A stretch of 64,000 bases of DNA from an uncultured Pelagibacteraceae bacterium (GTDB taxonomy: Bacteria > Pseudomonadota > Alphaproteobacteria > Pelagibacterales > Pelagibacteraceae), in contig CACJRL010000005.1 of assembly GCA_902595815.1 (NCBI GenBank), positions 1-64,000 on the forward strand, read 5' to 3'. Below are positions 43,690 to 56,708 of this stretch, one piece after another (the first letter of the stretch is position 1; each line of letters begins with the position of its first letter). A program made the position numbers and the translations under genes. Under the pieces are notes generated by a model that ran no database searches, was not told the origin of the DNA, and was given only the letters and a program-made list of their open reading frames with translations.

Positions 43690-45000
43690 TTAATCAAAAA
43701 GAATCGGTTTGCCTGATGGGTCTCCTAAAATTTCATCTTCTTTCATTTTTATATCACCATTAATAATTGTATAAACTGGTGATCCTTTAAATTTATAGCC
43801 ATCAAATGGGCTCCATCCACACTTGCTATGAATATTTTTGTTTTTGATTTCAATTGTTCGATTCATATCTATTATTGTAAAGTCAGCATCATAATCTTTT
43901 TTGATAAATCCCTTATTTTTAATACCAAATACAGAAACGGGATTTTCACAAAGAAGTTTAATTAGCTGATCTAATGTAAGTTTTTTGTCATTCACATGAT
44001 TTAGCATAACGGGTAATAATGTTTGGACGCCAGGCATCCCAGATGGTGACTGAGGATATTCTTTTAATTTATTTTCTTTTAAATGCGGTGCATGGTCTGA
44101 ACCGATAGTATCATTATAGTTATTTCGAATAGCGTACCACAATCTATCATAATGAGACTTGTCTCTCAAAGGAGGGTTCATCTGCGCAAAGGTTCCAAGT
44201 TTATCATAACAATCTGGTGCATATATTGTTAGATGTTGTGGAGTAATTTCAAAAGTTATATTACCTTTATTTTGAGATAAGAAATCTACTTCTTCTTTAG
44301 TAGTAACATGTAATATGTGTGCTTTTTTATTAAGTCTTTTGGCAATCCTAACAATCCTTCTTGTAGATGACATTGCACATTCTTCGTTCCTCCATACAGG
44401 ATGAGTATGAACATTACCTTTTTCAATTAATTTTTTTCTTAAATTAATTATTTCTTCATCTTCAGAATGAACTGCAACTATTTTTGAAGTATTTTGGAAT
44501 ACCTTTTCAATATCTTCTTCTTTATCAACTAAAAGATTTCCAGTTGAGGAACCTGCAAAAAGCTTTACTCCACAACATCCATCTAAACCTTTAAGCTTTG
44601 CTAAATCAGTTGAATTATCTGGGGTTGCTCCAAAATAAAATGCATAATTTGAATACATCCTATTTTTCGCAAGATTTAACTTATTATTAAACTCTTTCAT
44701 ATTTGCTGTTGGAGGATTTGTATTTGGCATCTCAAAAACACTAGTAATACCACCAGCAATAGCTGCTTTACTTCCAGTATGTAAGTCCTCCGCATTAGTT
44801 GATCCAGGCTCACGGAAATGAACTTGAGTATCCATGCAACCAGGTAAAACTAGTAAATTGCTCACATCAATAGTTTCTTTGCTTTGTTCATTATTTAAAT
44901 CACCAATTATTGAGATTTTTCCATTCTGAATACCTATATTTGTCTTAGTAAACTTTCCTTCAATATAACATTTTCCATTTTTTATAATAAGATCTAACAT
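43690..45000 (-). CDS. pyrC: Dihydroorotase (class I type)
   Basis: A 436-residue amidohydrolase. Metal site CMDTQVHFREPGSTNAED (about residues 55-72) has Gln where the first His of HxH often stands, a variant also common in this subfamily. The carboxylated lysine is in GVKLFAGSSTGN (near residue 145), further His ligands are in HSEDEEI and HILHVTT, and the catalytic Asp is in TIGSDHAPH (near 300). It catalyses ring closure of carbamoyl-aspartate in pyrimidine synthesis; an allantoinase-like or other cyclic amidase is the alternative. Divergent from ygfZ. Confidence 0.88.
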   Translation of the reverse strand: MLDLIIKNGKCYIEGKFTKTNIGIQNGKISIIGDLNNEQSKETIDVSNLLVLPGCMDTQVHFREPGSTNAEDLHTGSKAAIAGGITSVFEMPNTNPPTANMKEFNNKLNLAKNRMYSNYAFYFGATPDNSTDLAKLKGLDGCCGVKLFAGSSTGNLLVDKEEDIEKVFQNTSKIVAVHSEDEEIINLRKKLIEKGNVHTHPVWRNEECAMSSTRRIVRIAKRLNKKAHILHVTTKEEVDFLSQNKGNITFEITPQHLTIYAPDCYDKLGTFAQMNPPLRDKSHYDRLWYAIRNNYNDTIGSDHAPHLKENKLKEYPQSPSGMPGVQTLLPVMLNHVNDKKLTLDQLIKLLCENPVSVFGIKNKGFIKKDYDADFTIIDMNRTIEIKNKNIHSKCGWSPFDGYKFKGSPVYTIINGDIKMKEDEILGDPSGKPILFD

Positions 45001-45043
45001 TTTGAGAAATCGTTATTATATTATTATCTTGAACCAATCAATC

Positions 45044-45934
45044 ATGAAAAAAAATAATGTTTATATCTTAGAGGAAAGAGGACTTTTGTATGTTTCGGGT
45101 GAAGACTGTAAGGAATTTCTACAAAATATAGTTACAAATAATATTAACAAAGTAGATGAAAAAAATTCTTGTTATTCTGCTTTACTTACTCCACAGGGAA
45201 AATTCTTGTATGACTTCAATATATTAAAACATAAGTCTGGATATTTTTTAGATTGTGAAAAAAAAAATATTGATAATTTATTTAATCAATTAAATTTATA
45301 CAAGCTTAGATCAAAAGTAGAATTTTTAAATTTAAGTAATGAATTTGTTATTGCAGTTATTAGCAAAGAAAGATTTTTGGAGATGGAAAATTCAAGTTCT
45401 AATGCTGGGTGCACAATTAAATTTAGAGAGGATAGTATTTTTTTAGATCCTAGAAATATAGAGCTTGGAGCTAGACTTGTAACTAATTTAGAAAAATTAT
45501 ATTTATCATTAAAAAAACTTGGTCTTCAAAGTGGAAATAAAAATGAATATTATAAATTAAGTCATGAAATTGGTATTCCACAAAATAATACCGACAAACT
45601 TCAAAATAAACTTTTTGGTATTGAGTGTAATTTTGATGAATTAAATGCTATAGATTTTAAAAAAGGTTGTTATGTAGGCCAAGAAAATACTGCCAGGATT
45701 AAGTTAAAAGATAAATTGAATAAACGTCTTCTACCAATTGAAGTAATTGAGGGTGATTTAGAGAATGACATTGTATCATTTGAGAAAGATGAAATAGGAA
45801 AAGTATTAATAAATGATGATTATCCGTATGCTATAATTAAAGTTAAAAATGAAAAATTTGATTTTAATAAAACTTTTAATTGTGGTTCTGCAAAAGTTAG
45901 AATCAAGAAACCTAATTGGCTACAAATTACTTAA
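45044..45934 (+). CDS. ygfZ: Folate-binding YgfZ-like protein
   Basis: A 296-residue GcvT-related protein without aminomethyltransferase function. The diagnostic KKGCYVGQENTARI (near residue 208) contains the conserved K-x-C-Y-x-G-Q-E motif of YgfZ/IBA57, which assists maturation or repair of iron-sulfur proteins in a folate-dependent way. The ATG at 45044 (MKKNNVYILEERGLLYVSG) is used; the upstream TTG at 45002 would begin inside the divergent promoter region. Its stop overlaps the MazG-like gene end by 8 bases. Confidence 0.9.
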   Translation: MKKNNVYILEERGLLYVSGEDCKEFLQNIVTNNINKVDEKNSCYSALLTPQGKFLYDFNILKHKSGYFLDCEKKNIDNLFNQLNLYKLRSKVEFLNLSNEFVIAVISKERFLEMENSSSNAGCTIKFREDSIFLDPRNIELGARLVTNLEKLYLSLKKLGLQSGNKNEYYKLSHEIGIPQNNTDKLQNKLFGIECNFDELNAIDFKKGCYVGQENTARIKLKDKLNKRLLPIEVIEGDLENDIVSFEKDEIGKVLINDDYPYAIIKVKNEKFDFNKTFNCGSAKVRIKKPNWLQIT

Positions 45935-46298
45935 TAAATTTAGATAAATCTGGTTTAAAATAATTTGGACCTTTCATAACTTTACCCTGATCATTATAAA
46001 TAGGTTTTCCATCATTTCCTAACTTGCTCATATTAGAATTTTGAACTTCTTCAAAACAAGCGTCCAAATCAATTCCAAATGCATGCCCTGCCCCATATGT
46101 TACATATAAAATATCTGTTAAAGCGTCAGCAGCCTCTAGAAGATCGTTGTTATCTATAGCTTGTTTAAATTCATCAAGTTCTTCTTTAATTAAATTATAC
46201 CTTAGCTCATTTATTTTTGATGAACTAAATGATGGTGATGACTTAACCTCTTGGCCAAATGTTTCCATAAAATTTTTTACTTTTTGAAAATTTGTCAT
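45927..46298 (-). CDS. MazG-like all-alpha NTP pyrophosphohydrolase
   Basis: A 123-residue protein with the metal-binding helix pattern of the MazG/PRA-PH superfamily: NLIKEELDEFKQAIDNND (EExxE, near residues 38-41) and LLEAADALTDILYVTYGAGHAFGID (ExxD, near residues 53-60). The C-terminal SNMSKLGNDGKPIYNDQGKV and KGPNYFKPDL are typical of phage-like and cellular homologues that hydrolyse house-cleaning nucleotides such as dCTP or modified NTPs. Substrate unknown. Confidence 0.85.
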   Translation of the reverse strand: MTNFQKVKNFMETFGQEVKSSPSFSSSKINELRYNLIKEELDEFKQAIDNNDLLEAADALTDILYVTYGAGHAFGIDLDACFEEVQNSNMSKLGNDGKPIYNDQGKVMKGPNYFKPDLSKFIK

Positions 46299-46359
46299 TT
46301 TACTCCTGTAAGATTAATAAAAATTAGTATATAAATTATTTGGTTATTTATTCAAATAA

Positions 46360-47748
46360 ATGAAAACAAGAAAAGAATTTGATAGTATTGGCGGTATAAA
46401 TGTGCCCAATAACAGATATTGGGGGGCGTCGACACAAAGATCAAAAAAATTTTTTAATATTGGCAAAATAAATGTGCCACCTTCACTTATAAGGTCAATT
46501 GCAATAATTAAAAGAAGTGCTGCTATAGTCCATCAAAAAGATAGGTCAATTTCTCCAAAAATTTCAAAATCAATAATCAAAGCCTCCGATGAAGTTATTT
46601 CTGGAAAATTGGATGAAAATTTTCCCCTAAAAGTTTGGCAAACTGGATCTGGGACACAAACCAATATGAATGTAAATGAGGTAATTGCAAATAGAGCGAT
46701 AGAAATTTTGAAAGGGAAAAAGGGATCTAAGAGACCTGTTCATCCAAACGATCATGTTAATAAATCTCAGTCAACAAATGATGTTTTCCCAACAGCAATG
46801 CATATTTCTGTGGCAACTGAGACGCTAAGAAAACTTTTACCAAGTTTAAAGTTATTAGAAATTTCGTTGCGAAAAAAAAGTATTGAATTTAAAAAAATTG
46901 TTAAAATTGGTAGAACTCATCTTCAAGATGCTACGCCCTTATCGCTTGGACAGGAATTTTCTGGATACCATGAACAAGTAAAAAAAAGTATAGAAAGAAT
47001 AAAATACTGTTTAAATGATATTTTTAATTTAGCCCAAGGTGGGACTGCTGTTGGAACTGGAATAAATACAAAAAAAAATTTTGATAAAAAAATTGTCAAA
47101 GAAATTAAAAATTTTTGTAAGATAAATTTTAAAACTGCGCCAAATAAGTTTTCAGAATTGGCGGCACATGATGCAATTGTAAATTTTTCTGGATCTTTAA
47201 ATTCATGTGCTGTTGCTTTAATGAAAATATCTAATGATATAAGATTTTTAGGTTCAGGACCTAGGGCAGGATACGGTGAACTTTTACTACCAGAGAATGA
47301 GCCAGGATCTTCAATAATGCCAGGCAAAGTTAATCCGACGCAATGTGAAGCTGTAACAATGGTTTGTGCAAAAGTAATAGGTAATCACACAGGAATAACA
47401 GTTGCTGGAAGCCATGGACACTTTGAACTAAATGTATTTAAACCTTTAATTGCCTATAATATTTTGCAATCAATAGATATTTTATCGGATAGCGTAAAAA
47501 ATTTTAGCTTGTACTGTGTGAAAGGCATTAAAGCAAATAAAAAAAAAATTAAAGAGCATTTAGATAATTCATTAATGCTAGTAACTGCCTTGGCACCTAT
47601 AATTGGTTACGATAATGCAGCAAAGATTTCAAAAAAAGCTTTAAAAAATGGTACCAAACTAAGAGATGAAGCTATCAAATCAGGCTTAATTGATAAAAAA
47701 GAATATGATTTATTAATTAATCCTTTAAAAATGATTAAGCCCAGTTAA
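46360..47748 (+). CDS. fumC: Class II fumarate hydratase
   Basis: A 462-residue iron-independent fumarase converting fumarate to malate. The signature GSSIMPGKVNPTQCE lies near residues 315-330. QTGSGTQTNMNVNEVIANRA, HPNDHVNKSQSTNDVFPTA and IGRTHLQDATPLSLGQEFSG complete the active-site regions. Convergent with the AsmA-like gene with a 4-base overlap. No class I fumarase is in the window. Confidence 0.97.
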   Translation: MKTRKEFDSIGGINVPNNRYWGASTQRSKKFFNIGKINVPPSLIRSIAIIKRSAAIVHQKDRSISPKISKSIIKASDEVISGKLDENFPLKVWQTGSGTQTNMNVNEVIANRAIEILKGKKGSKRPVHPNDHVNKSQSTNDVFPTAMHISVATETLRKLLPSLKLLEISLRKKSIEFKKIVKIGRTHLQDATPLSLGQEFSGYHEQVKKSIERIKYCLNDIFNLAQGGTAVGTGINTKKNFDKKIVKEIKNFCKINFKTAPNKFSELAAHDAIVNFSGSLNSCAVALMKISNDIRFLGSGPRAGYGELLLPENEPGSSIMPGKVNPTQCEAVTMVCAKVIGNHTGITVAGSHGHFELNVFKPLIAYNILQSIDILSDSVKNFSLYCVKGIKANKKKIKEHLDNSLMLVTALAPIIGYDNAAKISKKALKNGTKLRDEAIKSGLIDKKEYDLLINPLKMIKPS

Positions 47749-49112
47749 TCAATAACTTTTCTAATGTGTGATCTTAAATTTTGTATATTTTTTACTATAT
47801 AAATTTCGCTTGATTTCTGATTATTTTCATCATTATTAACTCTAACATTTTTTATAATAAAATCTGTTTCTCCAATATTCTTTTCTAAATCAAAACGAAT
47901 TTGTTTTATTTTTTTTGCTTTGTTTGAGGAAATTTGGAAGGCTTTTGCGAACTCAATATAATTATTAATATTTAAATTATTATTAGTTATAAGTTTAATA
48001 TTTCCATTATCCTCAAAAAAACTTATCTTGGTATTTATATATCCAATATTCTCTAAATTTATTTTTGCTGCTGTTAATTTGACGTTTTTTTCACTTATTA
48101 AAATATCTAAATTTCCTTTTTTAAGTAATTTGTTATTAAGATTATCAAACTTAATTTTTAATATTCCATTTAAATTACCAATTAAATTTTCATTATAAAA
48201 TATAAGTTTTAGTAGAAAGTTATCAATAATACTCTCAATTTTTTTATTTTTTATTACTAATTCTCCCTCAAAATAAAGAGGTATAAGTTGAATTTTACTA
48301 TCTAGATTAAAATTTGTATTATCTTTATTTGGCGATGAGATATTAATAATATCATCATCAAATAAAATATCATATTTTAACTCGTCCTGTCTGTAGATTA
48401 TTTCAGATTTTAAATTAAATTTTTTAAAATTCTTAAATTCAAAATTGTTATTAATTTCTATTTTTGGATTAGATATTTTTATTTTATGGTTACTAATTTT
48501 AGGAAAATCATAATTTCTTTTCCAGTTAGAATTAAATTTTAATCCAAATGCATTTCCATCAATTATAAAATTTTTATTTCTAGATTTCTTATTAATTTTA
48601 TAAGAAATTTGTTTTATAGGAGAAATTAAAATTACTTCCTTCTTATCATTTCTTATAAAAATTTTGCAGTTTTTAAATATGATTGGTTTGTTAATCTTTT
48701 GATATAAATGTTTTCTTATTTCCTTTAAATCAGATGTTTTTATATTTAAATTAGAGTTAGATATCTGTGTTGAAACAAAATTATTAAATGACCTTAAATA
48801 AATATCTTTTAATTTAATAAATATTTTCAAATTTGATGTATTTATTAAATCATCATTTTCTTTGGATTTAATTAGATTAAGTGAGGCTTTTTCTACTAAT
48901 AAGTGAGGTTTTGGAAAAGGCTTATATGAAATTTTTGATGATGAATTTAGATAAATTTTAAAGTTTTTACTAAAATTTTTCTCTATTATTTCTACTTTAC
49001 TTTTATAATTAAATAAAACTGGTAAACATAAAATTGTTAGTGATGAAAAAATTATCAAAATAGCCAATAAAATTAATATGAAGGTTATTTTATTTTGATT
49101 AATTTTGTTCAT
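47745..49112 (-). CDS. AsmA-like envelope protein
   Basis: A 455-residue protein with one N-terminal membrane helix (about residues 9-32) and a long beta-rich, Asn/Lys-rich periplasmic part. The region just after the helix (VEIIEKNFSKNFKIYLNSSS then SYKPFPKPHLLVEKASLNL) resembles the start of AsmA-family proteins, which shuttle lipid or influence outer-membrane assembly. The similarity is weak, so this is a family-level guess. It lies 31 bases from the divergent helicase gene. Confidence 0.6.
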   Translation of the reverse strand: MNKINQNKITFILILLAILIIFSSLTILCLPVLFNYKSKVEIIEKNFSKNFKIYLNSSSKISYKPFPKPHLLVEKASLNLIKSKENDDLINTSNLKIFIKLKDIYLRSFNNFVSTQISNSNLNIKTSDLKEIRKHLYQKINKPIIFKNCKIFIRNDKKEVILISPIKQISYKINKKSRNKNFIIDGNAFGLKFNSNWKRNYDFPKISNHKIKISNPKIEINNNFEFKNFKKFNLKSEIIYRQDELKYDILFDDDIINISSPNKDNTNFNLDSKIQLIPLYFEGELVIKNKKIESIIDNFLLKLIFYNENLIGNLNGILKIKFDNLNNKLLKKGNLDILISEKNVKLTAAKINLENIGYINTKISFFEDNGNIKLITNNNLNINNYIEFAKAFQISSNKAKKIKQIRFDLEKNIGETDFIIKNVRVNNDENNQKSSEIYIVKNIQNLRSHIRKVID

Positions 49113-49143
49113 TAAAATAATAAGACTTATGCAATAATTATTT

Positions 49144-51164
49144 ATGTTAAAATCTGATTATTTGATAAATTTAAACGAAAAGCAACAAGAAGCAGTATTG
49201 CATCTTGATGGTCCACTTCTTATTGTGGCGGGCGCTGGCTCAGGTAAAACAAAAGTATTGACCTCTAGAATTGCGCATATAATTCGAAGTCATAAAGCTT
49301 TTTCTAGTCAAATTTTAGCTGTTACTTTCACAAATAAAGCTGCCAAAGAAATGCAGATTAGAGTATCAAATCTTTTAAGAAAAGAAGCAACGGGTTTACC
49401 ATGGCTAGGAACTTTTCACTCTGTAAGTGCAAAAATTTTAAGAAAACATGCTGAAGCCGTTGGCTTAAAATCTAATTTTACAATCATAGATCAAGATGAT
49501 CAAGTTAGGTTGATAAAAAATATCTGTAAAGGTGAGAATATAGATATAAAAAAAATTTCACCAAAATATATTTTAGCAATAATAGATAAATGGAAAAATA
49601 AAGGATTTTATCCAGAAGATGTTATCTTAAAAAAAAGAGAAACGCTCGAAAAGAATTTTTTAAATATTTATAAAATTTATCAACAGAAACTCATTGATTT
49701 AAATTCTGCTGATTTTAGTGACTTAATTTTACATACAGTTAAAATATTTAAAAGATACGAGGACATAACATCCATTTACTCAAAAAAATTTAAATATATT
49801 TTAGTTGATGAATACCAAGATACTAATTTTATACAAAGTGAATGGCTTAAATATTTAGCTGAAGCGAATATGAATCTTTGTTGTGTGGGAGATGACGATC
49901 AATCAATATACAGCTGGAGAGGCGCTGAAATTAAAAATTTTTTGGAGTTCGATAAAATTTTTAAAAATACTAAAGTAATAAGATTGGAGAAAAATTATAG
50001 ATCAACTCAAAATATTTTAAATGTAGCATCAAAATTAATTGAAAATAATCAAAATAGAGTTGGTAAAACTTTGTATACCAATCAAGAAGAGGGTGAACTT
50101 GTTACATTAGATTGCTTTAGAAATGTAAAAGACGAGGCAGTAGAGATTAGCTCAACAATAGAAAATTATAAAAAAAATAATTCGTTAAATGAAATTGCAA
50201 TTTTAGTAAGAGCAATATTTCAAACAAGAGAATTTGAGGAAAGATTTTTAAAAGTCGGAATTCCTTACAGAATAATTGGTGGGATCAAATTTTATGAAAG
50301 AGCTGAAATTAAAGATTGTATAGCTTATCTGAGATGTATTAATCAGCCAATGGATGATTTGTCTTTTGAAAGAATAATAAATGTTCCAAAGCGTTCTGTT
50401 GGAGATACAACCATTAAAATAATTTCAGAGTTTGCAAAAAAAAATAATTTATCATTAGAAATTGCAGCAAAAAAATTAATCGAAATTAATAAAATAAAGC
50501 CCAAAACAAAAATTGGATTAGGTTCATTGATAAATTTATTAGATAAATGGAGGCATCAATTAAACAAAAAGATTAATCATAATAAGCTTTTACAAATTGT
50601 TTTGGATGAGTCTGGATATAGTGAGATGTTAAAAAATAAAAAAGATCTAGAAAATGAAAATAGATTAGAAAATATTAAAGAGCTATTAAGTGCCATGAAA
50701 GAGTTTGATAATTTAGAGAGTTTTCTTGAGCACGTAGCCTTGGCAACTTCTTTAGATCAAGACTGGGAAAGTGAAAAAGTTAATCTAATGACATTACATG
50801 CATCTAAAGGATTGGAATTTAGTATAGTTTATTTACCTGGCTGGGAAGAAGGACTATTTCCTCATCAAAAAAGTATTGAGGAAAAAGGAGAAAGTGGTCT
50901 TGAGGAAGAAAGAAGACTAGCTTATGTTGGAATTACTAGAGCAAAAAAAATTGCTAAAATCTCATTTTCTATGAATAGATTCTATCAAGGAGACTGGATG
51001 GATAGTATTGCTTCAAGATTCGTAGATGAACTTCCAGACGAATTTATAAAGAAAAATAATAGTTTTACAGAAAAGAATGAAAATGATTTTGATTTCAATC
51101 AAGATATAGAGTTTGAAAGTGAAGTTAGAAGTCCAGGTTGGTTAAGATATCAAAAAAAATTAAA

Positions 51165-51168
<4 letters not shown>
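49144..51168 (+). CDS. uvrD: UvrD/Rep/PcrA-type DNA helicase
   Basis: A 674-residue superfamily-1A 3'-5' helicase. N-terminal LNEKQQEAVLHLDGP, Walker A VAGAGSGKTKVLTSRI (near residues 29-44), Walker B LVDEYQDTN, motif III VGDDDQSIYSWRGAEI, motif V LMTLHASKGLEFSIVYLPG and motif VI RRLAYVGITRAKK are all intact. It unwinds DNA in excision repair, mismatch repair or clearing of stalled forks. The C-terminal tail is short and acidic. Overlaps pepP by 4 bases (ATGA). Confidence 0.95.
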
Positions 51169-54854
<3,686 letters not shown>

Positions 54855-55688
54855 TTATTTAAAAATATTTTTTAAATTTTTTAAAATTGATTTACTTTTA
54901 TCTTTATTTTTTTTTTCTATTTTAAAATTATTATTTAAAATTGTGTATGAGGCTTCATACCATTCACTAGAATTATAATTATAACCTAACAATGAAGCAT
55001 ATTTAGTAGCTTCTTTTACTAATCCAAGCTTATAATGCAATTCTACTAATCTAAATAATGCTTCCTCTACGTAAATTGTTGTTTGATGATCATTAACAAC
55101 TTTTTTCAGTCTATTTATAGCGGGAATCCATTTTTCTCTCTCTATATAATATCTTGCTAAATACATTTCTTTTGATGCTTGTATCTCATTAATGAACTCT
55201 ATTTTAAATTTAGAATCATTAGCATAATCTGTATTTGGATAATTAATTATAATATATTCAAATAACTCTTTTGCCTTTATAATTTCATTTGAATCTCTTT
55301 TTTCGTCAACAATTTGATCGTAATGACATAATGCCATTAAATAATATGCGTACGGTGACTGAGGATGGTTTTTATATTTTGCTAGAAATCTCTCTAAATC
55401 ATTTATCGCATCTGCATAATATCCTTGAGAAAAATATCCATAAGCTGACATCAAAACGGCTCTAGATGCCCAAATAGACTGTGGATATAGTGTTTCGACT
55501 TCGCTAAATTTTTTTCCCGCATATATCACATCACCTCTATTAAATTCTTTCATTGCTTCATTGTAAGTTTCAATCATTTGAAATTCTAAATTCTTTTCTT
55601 TTAGAAATTGACCTTTTTCCTCTTTTTTACTGCAAGAAAAAGTGATTAATATTAAGATAAATATTATTAAAGATTGTCTGTAATTCAT
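54855..55688 (-). CDS. bamD: Outer membrane assembly lipoprotein BamD
   Basis: A 277-residue TPR lipoprotein, the essential BamA partner. The lipobox is LITFSC with Cys19, followed by a charged linker. Repeats include EFNRGDVIYAGKKFSEVETLYPQ, YYADAINDLERFLAKYKNHP and YAYYLMALCHYDQI, with SKEMYLARYYIEREKWIPAI in the second half, all typical of ComL/BamD. A lysine-rich tail closes it. Located between lpxC and ligA. Confidence 0.93.
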   Translation of the reverse strand: MNYRQSLIIFILILITFSCSKKEEKGQFLKEKNLEFQMIETYNEAMKEFNRGDVIYAGKKFSEVETLYPQSIWASRAVLMSAYGYFSQGYYADAINDLERFLAKYKNHPQSPYAYYLMALCHYDQIVDEKRDSNEIIKAKELFEYIIINYPNTDYANDSKFKIEFINEIQASKEMYLARYYIEREKWIPAINRLKKVVNDHQTTIYVEEALFRLVELHYKLGLVKEATKYASLLGYNYNSSEWYEASYTILNNNFKIEKKNKDKSKSILKNLKNIFK

Positions 55689-55726
55689 CTGATTGTTTTA
55701 CCAGATATAAATTAAAATTCTAATCT

Positions 55727-56647
55727 TTAAGCAATTGATTTTAATTTGCTGTAATTGGCGAATGAGTGTGGCAACTCTTTTCCTTTTATCTCAATTAAGG
55801 AATAATTGGAATTATCTTCAAATAATTTTTTTAATAATTGATTTGTAAGTTTATGACCGCCTTGAGAACACTTTAAAGACCCTATTATTTTATATCCTGA
55901 CAGAAATAAGTCCCCCATACAATCTAATATCTTGTGATTAACAAATTCTAATTTATTTCTAAGTCCATCTTTATTTAAAATTTTATCATCTTTAATCACA
56001 ATAGCGTTTTCTAAACTTCCACCTTTTCCTAAATTTAGTTTTTTTAATTTTTCTATATCTTCATATAAACAAAAAGTTCTAGAGCTATAAACGTGATCTA
56101 AATTATCTTCAAAAATATTAACTTTGTTTTTTTGCCTGTTTATTATTTTGTTTTTATATTTTATTTCAAATTCAATTTCTCCTGTGACATTAGATCGATC
56201 AATTGATATAAACTTTTCACCATCTATTAGTTTAACTTTTTTATTAATTTTAATAATTTTAATTGGCTGATCACTAAATTTAAGTCCTACACTATTAATT
56301 TTATCAACAAATAATTTAGCTGAACCATCTAATATTGGAACTTCCTTGTTATCTATTTCAATAATTGCATTATCAATTCCTACTCCATATAATGCACCCA
56401 TTAAGTGCTCAATTGTTGAAACACTGACTCCATATTCATTTGAGATTGTAGTGCATAATGTTGTATCACTAACATTTGCATAATTTGGAAATATTATATT
56501 TCTAGACTTTAGATCATTTCTTTTAAAAACTATTCCCGTATTAGGGTTCGAAGGTAGAATGTTTAATTTAACTTTTTCCCCGGTGTGAATACCAATACCT
56601 TCGAAAGTGATTTTTTTAGATACAGTTTTTTGAGTTAAAATAGACAT
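55727..56647 (-). CDS. lpxC: UDP-3-O-acyl-N-acetylglucosamine deacetylase LpxC
   Basis: A 306-residue zinc amidase, the committed step of lipid A synthesis. The first zinc His is in STIEHLMGALYGVGID (near residue 79); the second His and the Asp are in FVNHKILDCMGDLFLSG (near residues 235-242); the catalytic His is in SQGGHKLTNQLL. KITFEGIGIHTGEKVKL is the standard N-terminus. Its presence shows that the cell makes lipid A. It begins 61 bases after ftsA, where ftsZ would normally stand. Confidence 0.97.
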   Translation of the reverse strand: MSILTQKTVSKKITFEGIGIHTGEKVKLNILPSNPNTGIVFKRNDLKSRNIIFPNYANVSDTTLCTTISNEYGVSVSTIEHLMGALYGVGIDNAIIEIDNKEVPILDGSAKLFVDKINSVGLKFSDQPIKIIKINKKVKLIDGEKFISIDRSNVTGEIEFEIKYKNKIINRQKNKVNIFEDNLDHVYSSRTFCLYEDIEKLKKLNLGKGGSLENAIVIKDDKILNKDGLRNKLEFVNHKILDCMGDLFLSGYKIIGSLKCSQGGHKLTNQLLKKLFEDNSNYSLIEIKGKELPHSFANYSKLKSIA

Positions 56648-56708
56648 AAAAAAATATACGAAATGTTATTGTTGAGAAATACTCAAGAATTATTACAAGA
56701 TAATACGA

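Noticed and set aside
43690..45000. Loss of activity in dihydroorotase because of Gln in the HxH metal motif (DTQVHFREP)
   Set aside because: The QVH variant is common in this subfamily, and the other metal and catalytic residues are intact.
46923..47327. 134-residue minus-strand frame within fumC
   Set aside because: Antisense shadow; the plus-strand fumarase is full length with all signatures.
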